Assembly (NCBI RefSeq): GCF_001189845.1 | Contig: NZ_LFLZ01000031.1 | Coordinates: 32,601-96,600 of the forward strand | DNA length: 64,000 nt | Reading direction: 5' to 3' | DNA from: Bradyrhizobium tropiciagri | GTDB taxonomy: Bacteria; Pseudomonadota; Alphaproteobacteria; Rhizobiales; Xanthobacteraceae | Part shown: one piece after another, positions 53,112 to 61,285 of the stretch | Position numbering within the stretch: the stretch's first letter is position 1 | Layout of the letters: the number at the start of each line of letters is the position of its first letter | The notes under the pieces: model-generated | Seen by the model: the letters and a program-made list of their open reading frames with translations, nothing else | The model's database searches: none | Told to the model about the DNA's origin: nothing | Translations under genes and position numbers: made by a program

Positions 53112-53336
53112 TCGCTTCCTCTCGATCGGTTTTGATCCGTTTTGCGCATCATCAGCCGCGGATCGGCCCATGGCAACCGTGCGGGACGGTTGGCGTGCGC
53201 GCGGCCGGCTGCGTCTTCCGCATGGCTTCAGCGCGCGAAGGCGCATCGCGCGGTCGACATCATTCCGCGACGCGGCAATGACACGGAACGAAGTTGGCAA
53301 CCGGCAATACCGGCGTCAGGTCCGGCGCTCGTCGCG

Positions 53337-54350
53337 CTATCGCGAGCTCTCCACGAACGCAACCGGCGTGCCCTTGGCGACACCGGCCGCAACGCGGAGC
53401 GCATCCCAGTTCGTGAGCCGGACGCAGCCATGGGATTCGGCCTTGGAGATCTTGCCGGGATTGGGGGTGCCGTGGATGCCGTAGCCTTCCGCCGAGAGGT
53501 TGATCCAGACCACGCCGACCGGGTTGTTCGGGCCGGGCTTGATGGTGAACGGCCTCTTCGATTTGACGCCCTTGAACTTGTATTTTGGATTGTAGCGATA
53601 GGTCGGATTCTTGTTGATCGCCGTCACCTTCAGCGTGCCGCTCGGCGTCGGCTTCTCCGTGCTGCCGACCGTTGCGGGATAGAAGGCGATGAGCTTCCCC
53701 GTGGCATCGAAGGTCCGCAGCGTCTGCCGCGTCTTGTCGACCTCGGCACGCGCGACCGGCGCCGGCTTTTCGGTGTCGAGCACGTTCGCAACCGCAACGC
53801 TGTCACCGGGCTTGTCGAACTTTTGGCCTGGATTGAGTGCCTGCAGCAACGCCTCGCTCATGTGGAATTTCTCGGCGAGCGATTCGCGAGGGCTTGTGTA
53901 GTTCAGCGCCGGCAGGTCCTTCATGCTCTCCATCTTCGCGGGGACCCTGCTCAGGAACGGACCTTTCACGTCGGCATCGGCAATCGTGTAGGTGATGATC
54001 GCGGCGCCTTCGCTGGCAGCGACGAGCCTGGTCCAGAGATCCGCCGTCACCGCCTTGTCGAAGGACAATCCATTGGCCTCGGCGAACGCCGCGAGCGCCT
54101 TCTGCGCGTTCTCGCCGAGCTTGCCGTCGATTTCCCCGGGGGAGAAATGCGCACGATCGAGCAGGATCTCGAGCCTGGCAATGGAGGGGCTGGGCTGTTG
54201 GCGGTCCGGCAATCTTGCCGGCGGCGCCGCGGCGTCATTGATCGAAGCGGCATCGAGACCCGCTGCAACCACGGGCGTGGTCGACAAAAACAAGAGTGCA
54301 GCGGCAAAGCGTGCAAAGGCAAAACGTCGGAACATCGCGCATCCCAACAT
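53337..54350 (-). CDS. Periplasmic L,D-transpeptidase (YkuD)
   Basis: A 337-residue cell-wall enzyme: signal peptide (to about VVAA-GL), a peptidoglycan-binding-like helical domain (about 55-115), and a C-terminal YkuD catalytic domain with HGTPNPGKISKAESHGCVRLTN containing the essential His, Cys and Arg. It makes 3-3 crosslinks or anchors lipoproteins to peptidoglycan. I chose the ATG at 54350 because the best ribosome-binding site (GGAAGG) is five bases before it; the ATG at 54335 and a GTG at 54356 are alternatives. A perfect hairpin covers that site. Confidence 0.87.
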   Translation of the reverse strand: MLGCAMFRRFAFARFAAALLFLSTTPVVAAGLDAASINDAAAPPARLPDRQQPSPSIARLEILLDRAHFSPGEIDGKLGENAQKALAAFAEANGLSFDKAVTADLWTRLVAASEGAAIITYTIADADVKGPFLSRVPAKMESMKDLPALNYTSPRESLAEKFHMSEALLQALNPGQKFDKPGDSVAVANVLDTEKPAPVARAEVDKTRQTLRTFDATGKLIAFYPATVGSTEKPTPSGTLKVTAINKNPTYRYNPKYKFKGVKSKRPFTIKPGPNNPVGVVWINLSAEGYGIHGTPNPGKISKAESHGCVRLTNWDALRVAAGVAKGTPVAFVESSR

Positions 54351-54355
54351 GGCCA

Positions 54356-54377
54356 CCTTCCGTCAAGCCACGGAAGG
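54356..54377 (-). promoter_or_regulatory. Leader hairpin over the ribosome-binding site of the transpeptidase gene
   Basis: On the minus strand CCTTCCGT-GGCTTG-ACGGAAGG has perfect eight-base arms; the GGAAGG in the right arm is the ribosome-binding site for the ATG at 54350. Similar in design to the hairpin at 19242-19267. Confidence 0.5.
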
Positions 54378-54731
54378 CCGCGAAGTTCCAACATGTCTTT
54401 CGCTGCACTGCGTGGGCAGCAGAAGGCGCCCGAGGCGGTCGAGAGCTTCGTTGCCACCGCGCCGCGATGCGTCACGTTCCGCGTGACTGCCGCTCAGACT
54501 CATTTCCGCTCAAGAAGGCGGTGACTGACGTGGATTTGCTGTGGATCAGCGACGGCGCACTGCGGAAGCTGTGCGAACGCAATCCAGGACTGTCGCTGTA
54601 TTTCCTGCGACTGACGGCGACCCGGATGACGGAAAATGCAGCCCGCACAATCGGAGTTGCCGGAGCCTTGCGACGATGACGCCAACCTTGCGTCAAGACG
54701 GCGCGAAGAAAAAACGCGCCGCTCGTCAATC
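54378..54731. other. Stretch without an intact gene
   Basis: Apart from the Crp/cNMP-type remnant at 54519-54679, no frame here has a supported start and family-like composition. It separates the L,D-transpeptidase gene from the small-protein genes. Confidence 0.5.
54519..54679 (+). pseudogene. Remnant of a Crp/cyclic-nucleotide-binding protein
   Basis: The frame encodes about 53 residues (AVTDVDLLWISDGALRKLCERNPGL... TENAART) matching the end of a cyclic-nucleotide-binding domain and its C-helix. The preceding beta-barrel is missing and no start is evident, so it is a truncated relic rather than a working gene. Confidence 0.6.
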
Positions 54732-54845
54732 CTACGGCGCGGACGACGCCGCAAGGTTCGGCAGCGGCGCGAACTGCATCTCTGCGACGGCCGAGCCTGC
54801 ATAGGCACTGGCGATCAGGATCATGACTCGAATGGCGACGAACAT
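54732..54845 (-). CDS. Small secreted or membrane peptide
   Basis: A 37-residue protein (MFVAIRVMILIASAYAG...) with a hydrophobic N-terminal segment that could be a signal peptide or membrane anchor, then MQFAPLPNLAASSAP. It has one of the best ribosome-binding sites in the window (AGGAGG five bases before ATG 54845). It is too short for ordinary gene finders. Function unknown. Confidence 0.65.
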   Translation of the reverse strand: MFVAIRVMILIASAYAGSAVAEMQFAPLPNLAASSAP

Positions 54846-55065
54846 GGTGGCCTCCTCAGTCTTTTTCTTGACCCCTTGATGCCAGAGACTCCTTGCAGGC
54901 TGGTGAGGAAAGCTGGTTGCCGCAACCTTGAAGGCGTTGGTAAGCGAACGGTTTATGCATCGCGTTCACCAAGCGGGAACCGTACTGGCCGATCGATCCG
55001 ACAGCTAAACGCGCGGTTCACCGTCGCCGGGCATTGTTCGCCTCAATCAAGAAGGCGCAAGCACA

Positions 55066-55338
55066 ATGCCGATTTCCAGGACGATCCTTGTTGTCGTATC
55101 GATTTTTCTTGCCGGTTTGTACGTCTACGATACCTGCCGCAGCGACAGCATCCCTTTGGCGATTCCGGTAAACGACATCATCGCACGGCGGTGGCCGGAA
55201 CCGGATGCGTTTCGTTCGACCTCGGCCGCGGTTTCCACGGCCGCTACCGAGGCGACTCCGGCGGCGCGCGTTAGGGAAACGTTTGCGATGTTTCTCGCCA
55301 GGGACGCGCGGCGCCACACCATGCAGCGCAGTCTCTGA
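55066..55338 (+). CDS. Hypothetical single-pass small protein
   Basis: A 90-residue protein with an N-terminal hydrophobic helix (about 6-20) followed by a polar, Ala/Arg-rich tail. ATG at 55066 with GAAGG about eleven bases upstream. Codon use is moderately consistent with neighbours. It has no recognised domain, and could be a chance open frame. Confidence 0.45.
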   Translation: MPISRTILVVVSIFLAGLYVYDTCRSDSIPLAIPVNDIIARRWPEPDAFRSTSAAVSTAATEATPAARVRETFAMFLARDARRHTMQRSL

Positions 55339-55359
55339 AGCCCGGTCTCTGAAGCTCGG

Positions 55360-56394
55360 TCAGCCCAGGGATACGCCGGCCTTGGCGCGGCTGATTCCGA
55401 GCGTCACGATCCGGTTCAACAGACCCGGGTAATCGAGCCCGTCATGCCCGGCGGCCGTCGCGAACTCCTGGCTCTTGGCGATCTCGGGATTGGGATTGGC
55501 TTCGATGAAATACGGCACGCCATTGGTGGAGAGGCGGAAGTCGATGCGCGCGTAGCCGTCGAGCCCCAACGTCCGGTAGATGCGTTTCGCCAGCCGCTGA
55601 ATATGGGCGGATAGTTCCGGCGTGAGGTCGTCGGCCGGGCCATCCGCAATCCCGATGCGCTCCTGATAGCTGGTATCATGCTTGGCCTTTTCGGTCGCGA
55701 TATGCCGCGCGCCGGGGCCGCCCATGCTGCCGAATTTCAATTCCCACACCGGCAGCACCCGCAGCCGGTTGTTGCCGAGCACGCCGACATAGAGCTCGCG
55801 GCCCTCGATGAACTGCTCGGCGATGGCGGCCGTTCCGATCCGCTCATGGATGAAGGCGACGCGCTCCGCGAGCTTCTCGTCGGTATCGACGATCGACGCT
55901 TGCGAGATGCCCAGCGATCCGTCGCTGCTCAGGCTCTTGACGATCAGCGGCAGCTCAAGACGCGGCGGGCGCTTGACCTTGCGGCGCATCGGGAACACGG
56001 CGAAGGCCGGCACCGGGACCCGGCGATGATGCACCAGCGTCTTGGACAGATCCTTGCCGCGCGCCAGGATCAGGCCGCGCGGGTTGCACCCGGTGTACGG
56101 GATCTTCATCAGCTCGAGATAGCTCGCGATGTGCTGGTCATACACGACGTCGTAGTGAAACTCCTCCAGCAGCGTGAACACGATGTGCGGCTTGAAGCCT
56201 TCGATCTCGTCGCGCACCGGCTTGATTTCCTCCTGCACGCCGAGCGGGCGAACCTCATGGCCCGCCGCGCGCAGCGTGCTCACGACATCGTATTCGGTCT
56301 TCCACTCATTGATCTCCCGCGCGGAGTATCCATCGCTGCTATCGGGCGGCACACAGTCGGGGTGCATGAGCACCAGGATGCGAAAGTGTTTCAT
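55360..56394 (-). CDS. ATP-grasp ligase (D-Ala-D-Ala ligase-like)
   Basis: A 344-residue ATP-grasp enzyme. The central ATP-binding segment is VKSLSSDGSLGIS, followed by EQFIEGRELYVG and the Mg-binding IDFR...FIEANPNPEI signature. The D-Ala-D-Ala ligase N-terminal fold is weakly conserved and substrate-loop residues differ, so it probably joins other carboxylate and amine partners. Its ATG at 56394 overlaps the stop of the metallopeptidase gene (ATGA), so the two are coupled; an ATG at 56406 is an alternative start. Confidence 0.82.
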   Translation of the reverse strand: MKHFRILVLMHPDCVPPDSSDGYSAREINEWKTEYDVVSTLRAAGHEVRPLGVQEEIKPVRDEIEGFKPHIVFTLLEEFHYDVVYDQHIASYLELMKIPYTGCNPRGLILARGKDLSKTLVHHRRVPVPAFAVFPMRRKVKRPPRLELPLIVKSLSSDGSLGISQASIVDTDEKLAERVAFIHERIGTAAIAEQFIEGRELYVGVLGNNRLRVLPVWELKFGSMGGPGARHIATEKAKHDTSYQERIGIADGPADDLTPELSAHIQRLAKRIYRTLGLDGYARIDFRLSTNGVPYFIEANPNPEIAKSQEFATAAGHDGLDYPGLLNRIVTLGISRAKAGVSLG

Positions 56395-57419
56395 AGCGCG
56401 ATCCATTTACGGCGCGACGGGCCGAACAGCGCGTGCATGGTCTTGGCGGTCAGCAGGATGATGAAATTGGTCACGAGCTTATGCTCGGGGCCGACGGCAC
56501 GCAAATTGAGCTCGCGGCAGCGCGAGATCATGTCGTCGAGCACGGCATCGAGCGTCAGCTGATTCTCGCCGGTCCAGCGCGCGACCAGCTGCCTGATATG
56601 AGCACGATGCCGCCTGATGAACACCGCAGCCGGCTGATACCGCTGATGCCGCGGGTCGGCGGAGAACAGCTTGGACAGATCGCGGTCATAGGTCTTCGGC
56701 GGCGTGAACGCGTAGAACGCCTGCTTCTTCTTGTAGTGCTCGCCGAGCGTCTGCTTGAGCTGACGCAGCGGATCGACGCGCTCGCGCGTCGCAAGCAGCG
56801 GGCGCTTGCCGGCGATCTCGCCCATCAGCTCGTCGACATATTCGAGCTTCTTCAGCGCCGGCCAGCCGGCATACCGCGTCCGCCAGTTCGAGCGCGGCCG
56901 CAGCCACACCGCGAAGGTCTCGGCGAAATCCTCGTCCGGATGGCTCTGTGCGTACCAGAGCCGCAGATGCTGGACATAATTGCGGCTGGCCGGATTGGGC
57001 CGATAGTAGCGCGGGTAGTGTTGCGACGACGGACCGAACAGCTGCTGCCAGCGCCGGCGGCGTTGCAACTGGTAGCCGTGCTGCACGGCGTGGCCCGCCT
57101 CGTGGCGGAGAATGGCCATGCACTCGGACCACGAGGCGCCTTCGACGTCGAGCATCATCTTCTTCTCGAGCTTCATCAGGCGGGGATGGGCAAGATAGAA
57201 CGGAATCGCGATGCCGGGCACATCCGCCGGGCTGAACCATTCGCTCGATATCCAGGTGTGCGGCCGCAGCCGGATGCCGCGCTCTTCGAGCTCCTCGTAG
57301 AGCGTGCTGACACAATCCGCGAGCCAGGTGCCTTCGACCGCAACCCTCAGACTGCTGAGGCGCTGCTGGAGCAGCTGCTCGTCCGTGAGGTTCTCCCAGG
57401 CATATTTGCGGCGCGGCAT
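56391..57419 (-). CDS. Putative zinc metallopeptidase (HEAGH type)
   Basis: A 342-residue protein with the zinc motif H106-E-A-G-H110 followed by a second acidic helix DEDFAETFAVWL that likely supplies the third ligand. This matches the putative zinc-binding metallopeptidase family (Peptidase_Mx-like). No signal peptide is present. Basic C-terminal half. It forms a translationally coupled pair with the ATP-grasp ligase gene downstream. A peptidase beside an amide ligase suggests build-and-trim handling of a small peptide, but this is unproven. Confidence 0.75.
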   Translation of the reverse strand: MPRRKYAWENLTDEQLLQQRLSSLRVAVEGTWLADCVSTLYEELEERGIRLRPHTWISSEWFSPADVPGIAIPFYLAHPRLMKLEKKMMLDVEGASWSECMAILRHEAGHAVQHGYQLQRRRRWQQLFGPSSQHYPRYYRPNPASRNYVQHLRLWYAQSHPDEDFAETFAVWLRPRSNWRTRYAGWPALKKLEYVDELMGEIAGKRPLLATRERVDPLRQLKQTLGEHYKKKQAFYAFTPPKTYDRDLSKLFSADPRHQRYQPAAVFIRRHRAHIRQLVARWTGENQLTLDAVLDDMISRCRELNLRAVGPEHKLVTNFIILLTAKTMHALFGPSRRKWIAL

Positions 57420-57667
57420 AGGCTTCCAAAGTCAAAAACAAACCGGAATCGGGATGGTGTCATAGGTTGCAGCCGGCAACAACCGCCGGGCCTTTGCGGG
57501 AGGGCCTAGCGCGGTCAGCGCGGCCGCGAGCGACCGGCAGCCGGCGCGGCAAGACCGAGCGGCCGACCCTCCATTGGTCGGGTCGCAGCTCCCGATCGCC
57601 GGCAAGCGACTGCGCAGTTTCTGCTATGGTCGGCCGTTATTCCGAGGGGCTATTTCTGGGGGCGAGA

Positions 57668-58105
57668 ATGGATTATCGGCGGCGGCTGCTGTTTCACGGC
57701 ATGGCCTTGTTCCTGATCGGGCTGTTGACCGGCCTTGCCGAGCAACACTTCACCAATGTGCGGATGGCGCTCGCGGCGCATCTCGAAGGCGTGATGAACG
57801 GCACCTTCCTGCTCGCGGTCGGGGCAATCTGGAGCGAGGTCAGGCTGGCGTCCGGCCCGCGCGCTTTCGCCTACTGGGCGCTGCTCTGCGGGACCTATGG
57901 CAACTGGGCCGTGACGACGCTCGCCGCCATGCTCGGGACCGGCGCGCTCTCGCCGGTCACTGCAGCCGGACGCGGTGCCGCGCCGTGGCAGGAGACGCTG
58001 GTGACGGCGGGATTCATCTCGATCGGCCTTGCGATCATCGCGGCATCGGTGCTGTTGCTGTGGGGGCTGCGCGGCAAGGCGGCGCTGGTCGGACCTAACG
58101 CTTAA
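57668..58105 (+). CDS. Hydroxylaminobenzene-mutase-like four-helix membrane protein
   Basis: A 145-residue protein with four hydrophobic helices. The segment LIGLLTGLAEQHFTN-RMALAAHLEGVMNG closely follows the pattern of hydroxylaminobenzene mutases (HabA/HabB), relatives of styrene-oxide isomerase. Those enzymes rearrange hydroxylaminobenzene to aminophenol. No nitroreductase is near it. The ATG at 57668 is preceded by GGGGGCGAGA; an ATG at 57625 is possible. It is convergent with the sigma factor gene. Confidence 0.72.
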   Translation: MDYRRRLLFHGMALFLIGLLTGLAEQHFTNVRMALAAHLEGVMNGTFLLAVGAIWSEVRLASGPRAFAYWALLCGTYGNWAVTTLAAMLGTGALSPVTAAGRGAAPWQETLVTAGFISIGLAIIAASVLLLWGLRGKAALVGPNA

Positions 58106-58211
58106 CCCAGCGCTGCACGGCCGCAGTGGTGTCGGTCGGATTGGTGGTGAAGCGCCGGCTACGCGATCGATGGACCTGAGCTCAAGGCCTTCGTCCGTGA
58201 TCCCGAAGCCG

Positions 58212-59495
58212 TCAGCGCCGCTCGTGGCCCTGCGCCGCGCGTGCAGCGGCGGCGGCGCGGCGCTTGAGGAACTCACGCTCGCGCGCGTTGCCGGCCAATG
58301 CGGCGGCGGCCTCGAACGCCGTGTGCGCCTCCGCGAAGCGGCTCAGGCGATGCAGCAGATCGCCGCGCACACTCGGCAGCAGATGATAGGATTTCAGCGC
58401 CGGTTCCTCGGCGAGACCGTCGACGATCGCAAGCGCGGCCTGCGGCCCTTCCGCCATGCCGATCGCAACCGCGCGGTTGAGCTCGATGATGGGCGAGTCG
58501 AGCAGCGCGGCGAGATCGCCGTAGAGCGCGGCGATGCGGCGCCAGTCGGTCGCGCCGGGCGCATCGGCTTCGGCGTGACACGCGGCGATCGCAGCCTGCA
58601 GCGCGTAGAAGCCGCCGGCGCCGCCGAGCTCGCGGGCGCGCGCCAGCGCGAGCTGCCCGCGGCGGATCTGCAGGCGATCCCACAGCGCGCGGTTCTGGTC
58701 CATCAGCAGGATCGGCTCGCCGGCCGCATCGACGCGCGCCGCCATCCGCGAGGCGTTGAACTCCATCAGCGCCAGCAGGCCGTGCGCCTCCGGCTCCGAC
58801 GGTGCGATCGAGGTCAGCACGCGGCCGATCCGCAGTGCCTCGTCGCAGAGCTGCGGCCGCAGCCATTCGTCGCCGCGCGCAGCGGTGTAGCCCTCGTTGA
58901 AGATCAGATAAGCGACCTCGAGCACCGAGGCGAGCCGCTCGGACAGCGCCGCGCCGCGCGGCGTCTCATAGGCAAGGCCGGATTCCGACAGCGTGCGCTT
59001 GGCGCGCACGATGCGCTGAGCGATGGTCGCTTCCGCCTGCAGGAAGGCGCGCGCGATCTCCTCGGTGGTGAGGCCGCAGATCATCCGCAGCGCCAGCGCG
59101 GCGCGCGCCTCGCGCGACAGCAGCGGATGGCAGGCGGTAAAGATCAGCCGCAGCAATTCATCACCGATATCGTCGTCGAGCGCGGAATCGAAATCGGGCA
59201 TGGTCTCCTGCTCCCGCGCCAGATCATGCGCCAGCATGCCGTGCTTGCCGGTCAGCATGCTGTTGCGCCTGATGTGATCGAGCGCACGCCGCTTGGCGGT
59301 CGCCATCAGCCAGGCGCCCGGCTTCTCCGGCACGCCGTCGGCGGGCCAGTGCTCGAGCGCGGCGACCAGCGCTTCCTGGGTCAGATCCTCGGCGAGCGGC
59401 ACGTCGCGCAGCATCCGCGACAGGCTGGTGATCAGCCGCGGCTGCTCGATGCGCCACACCGCAAGGATCGTGGCCTGGATGTCGGCGACCGTCAT
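58212..59495 (-). CDS. ECF42-type RNA polymerase sigma factor
   Basis: A 427-residue extracytoplasmic-function sigma factor. Region 2 (LAEDLTQEALVAALEHWP) is near residues 32-50 and region 4 (LTTEEIARAFLQAEATIAQRIVRAKRTL) near 140-170, followed by a long helical extension with TPR-like repeats, the hallmark of group ECF42. These factors are always next to a DGPF/YCII protein, here immediately upstream. No anti-sigma factor gene is seen; the C-terminal extension is thought to control activity. Confidence 0.9.
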   Translation of the reverse strand: MTVADIQATILAVWRIEQPRLITSLSRMLRDVPLAEDLTQEALVAALEHWPADGVPEKPGAWLMATAKRRALDHIRRNSMLTGKHGMLAHDLAREQETMPDFDSALDDDIGDELLRLIFTACHPLLSREARAALALRMICGLTTEEIARAFLQAEATIAQRIVRAKRTLSESGLAYETPRGAALSERLASVLEVAYLIFNEGYTAARGDEWLRPQLCDEALRIGRVLTSIAPSEPEAHGLLALMEFNASRMAARVDAAGEPILLMDQNRALWDRLQIRRGQLALARARELGGAGGFYALQAAIAACHAEADAPGATDWRRIAALYGDLAALLDSPIIELNRAVAIGMAEGPQAALAIVDGLAEEPALKSYHLLPSVRGDLLHRLSRFAEAHTAFEAAAALAGNAREREFLKRRAAAAARAAQGHERR

Positions 59496-59575
59496 CGCCG
59501 CCGACCTGTATTGTGGCCTGGACGCGCTGTCTTCACGCGAACCAGAGGCCGCTTCGCCTGAAAGCGCCCTGTCCG

Positions 59576-59977
59576 CTACGCATCAAGCGCTGCGGACACA
59601 TCGACCTGGCAGGCGCCGTCGACGCCCATGGCGGCGAAGGGGCGAACCTCGCAGGTCCCCTCCCAGCCCGGCATATGCTCCTTGTGCAGCTGCATGAACT
59701 CCACGGCGGCAGCCACCGCCTCTTCCTTGTTGCGCAGCTCGAAGATCGCGTAGCCGCCGATCATCTCCTTGGTCTCGACGAACGGACCGTCGATGACGTT
59801 GAGCTTGCCGTCGGTGATGCGCACCCGGGCGCCCATCGCGACCGGCAGCAGCCCGCCGGTGTCGATCATGCGGCCGGCCTTGATCTCGCGCTCGGCGAGC
59901 TTGCCCATCGCCTCCATCAGGGCCGGCGTCGGCGGCCCGGGGGGCTGCGGGGAGGTGACGATATACATGAATCGCAT
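59576..59977 (-). CDS. DGPF (YCII-like) domain protein, partner of ECF42
   Basis: A 133-residue YCII-fold protein with the name-giving D-G-P-F motif in NVIDGPFVETKEMIGGYAIFE. These proteins accompany ECF42 sigma factors and are often their targets; biochemical role unknown. The start ATG at 59977 has AGGAG seven bases upstream. It lies 80 bp upstream of the sigma factor gene on the same strand. Confidence 0.9.
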   Translation of the reverse strand: MRFMYIVTSPQPPGPPTPALMEAMGKLAEREIKAGRMIDTGGLLPVAMGARVRITDGKLNVIDGPFVETKEMIGGYAIFELRNKEEAVAAAVEFMQLHKEHMPGWEGTCEVRPFAAMGVDGACQVDVSAALDA

Positions 59978-60589
59978 CGGAAAACTCCTGTGGGCGAGAA
60001 GCGGCGATGATCGCCGCAAAGACCGGCTCGCTATTGGTGACGACGATCCGGCGCGAACCGGATCGACATGGGGTGGGGAATTATTTTCGGGCTAGACGAC
60101 GGAACCGGGCAAACTGCGGACGCATCGGCGGCGCGCCCCCTTCCCCTTTACAGCCGCCGCGGATGCGCGGGGCCAAAAATATCGAAAACAACCCCATGCA
60201 AAGCAGCCGGCGGGCTGCCGGCGTCCGACACCAGCACCTTGACACGTCGGGCAAATCAGGGACATATTTCCAATATTCCGAAATTGTGTAAGCGCCCGTC
60301 GCTTGCAGGTTGGGGTGGGGCTCTCTCCACGAGTCACCTGGTGGAGAGAACTCCGACCCGGGATCGCGTCCATGATGCGATCCGGATGCCCCTTCCCCGT
60401 CATCCCCGCGCAAAGGCTTCGCCTTTGTCGCTGGAGGTGCGAACCTTGCGGCGCAATCGCGCCGCTGGACGAGCCTCGAAGGGTGCACGGCCCGGCTGGT
60501 GGCCGTCGATCCTTCGAGACGCGCTGACGCGCTCCTCAGGATGACGGGAAACTAGATTCGCAAGCGGGAGAGGCGAAATAGGAGCCCCC
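59978..60589. other. 612-bp intergenic region with dispersed repeats
   Basis: No gene supported. The left part has an inverted pair near 60120-60175; the right part (60397-60548) is the second copy of the GTCATCC...GGATGACGG repeat. Between them GTGGAGAGA / TCTCTCCAC forms another hairpin near 60318-60350. Confidence 0.6.
60397..60548. repeat. GTCATCC...GGATGACGG intergenic repeat (copy 2)
   Basis: Contains AAAGGC-TTC-GCCTTT and GGAGGTGCGA at the left and CTCCTCAGGATGACGG at the right, matching copy 1 at 42562-42716. Confidence 0.8.
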
Positions 60590-61285
60590 TCACTGCTCCC
60601 GCAGCATGATCAGCGGGTCGGCGCTGTCGGGGACGCGGCGCCACTGGGCGTTGTCGTCGGCCTCGAATTGCCAGGTCTCGCCCTTGGCCGACATCAGGAT
60701 CATCTGGCCGTGATCGAGCCGCCACGTCGTCGGGTTGAAGGCCGCGACCGCGGGATCGCATTTGCCTTTCATGAACACCTGGAAATTGTCGTTGCCGGCG
60801 TCGGTGTTGGTCAGCACCAGGGCGCAGATCGCCTGGCCGTTGCCGCGAACCATCGACCAGTCGCCGATCATCTGGTCCATCGATTTGGCGAGCGAGCGCG
60901 CCGCGGCGAGATTTTGCAGGATGTAGACGCCCTCGTTGGTGCGCATGCCCTCGAAGATGCCGGTCTCGACCTCGGTGAAATCGATCACGGCCTCGCCGGC
61001 CGCGTTGTGCAGCCGCACGATGTCGCCGAGGCCCTTGATGCTCCAGCCGGCGATGTCCTTGGTGAAGGGCAGCGCGGCGGCGCAGGCCGGCTCGAGCTCG
61101 AGCTTGAAACCTTGCGGGGTCGCATCGCTCTTCAGCGTCACGACGCAGGTCTTGCTGCGCTCGGTGGTGGCGAGCTCCCACTGCCCGATCATGTCCTTCT
61201 TCAACGTCGTGACATCCTGCGCGGCGGCCGGACCGGATGCGGCCAGCAGCGCGAGCAGAGCGACGTTGAAGCGGGACAATGCCAT
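60590..61285 (-). CDS. AprI/Inh-family protease inhibitor-like protein, two domains
   Basis: A 231-residue protein with a signal peptide (to about AAA-QD, residue 22) and two similar halves, each beginning MIGQWEL / MIGDWSM and containing a C-x-n-C pair, as in the AprI/Inh fold that blocks serralysin-type metalloproteases in the periplasm. Tandem duplication is unusual for the family, so substrate may differ. It overlaps by one base (TGATG) with the 2-hydroxyacid dehydrogenase gene upstream. Confidence 0.78.
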   Translation of the reverse strand: MALSRFNVALLALLAASGPAAAQDVTTLKKDMIGQWELATTERSKTCVVTLKSDATPQGFKLELEPACAAALPFTKDIAGWSIKGLGDIVRLHNAAGEAVIDFTEVETGIFEGMRTNEGVYILQNLAAARSLAKSMDQMIGDWSMVRGNGQAICALVLTNTDAGNDNFQVFMKGKCDPAVAAFNPTTWRLDHGQMILMSAKGETWQFEADDNAQWRRVPDSADPLIMLREQ

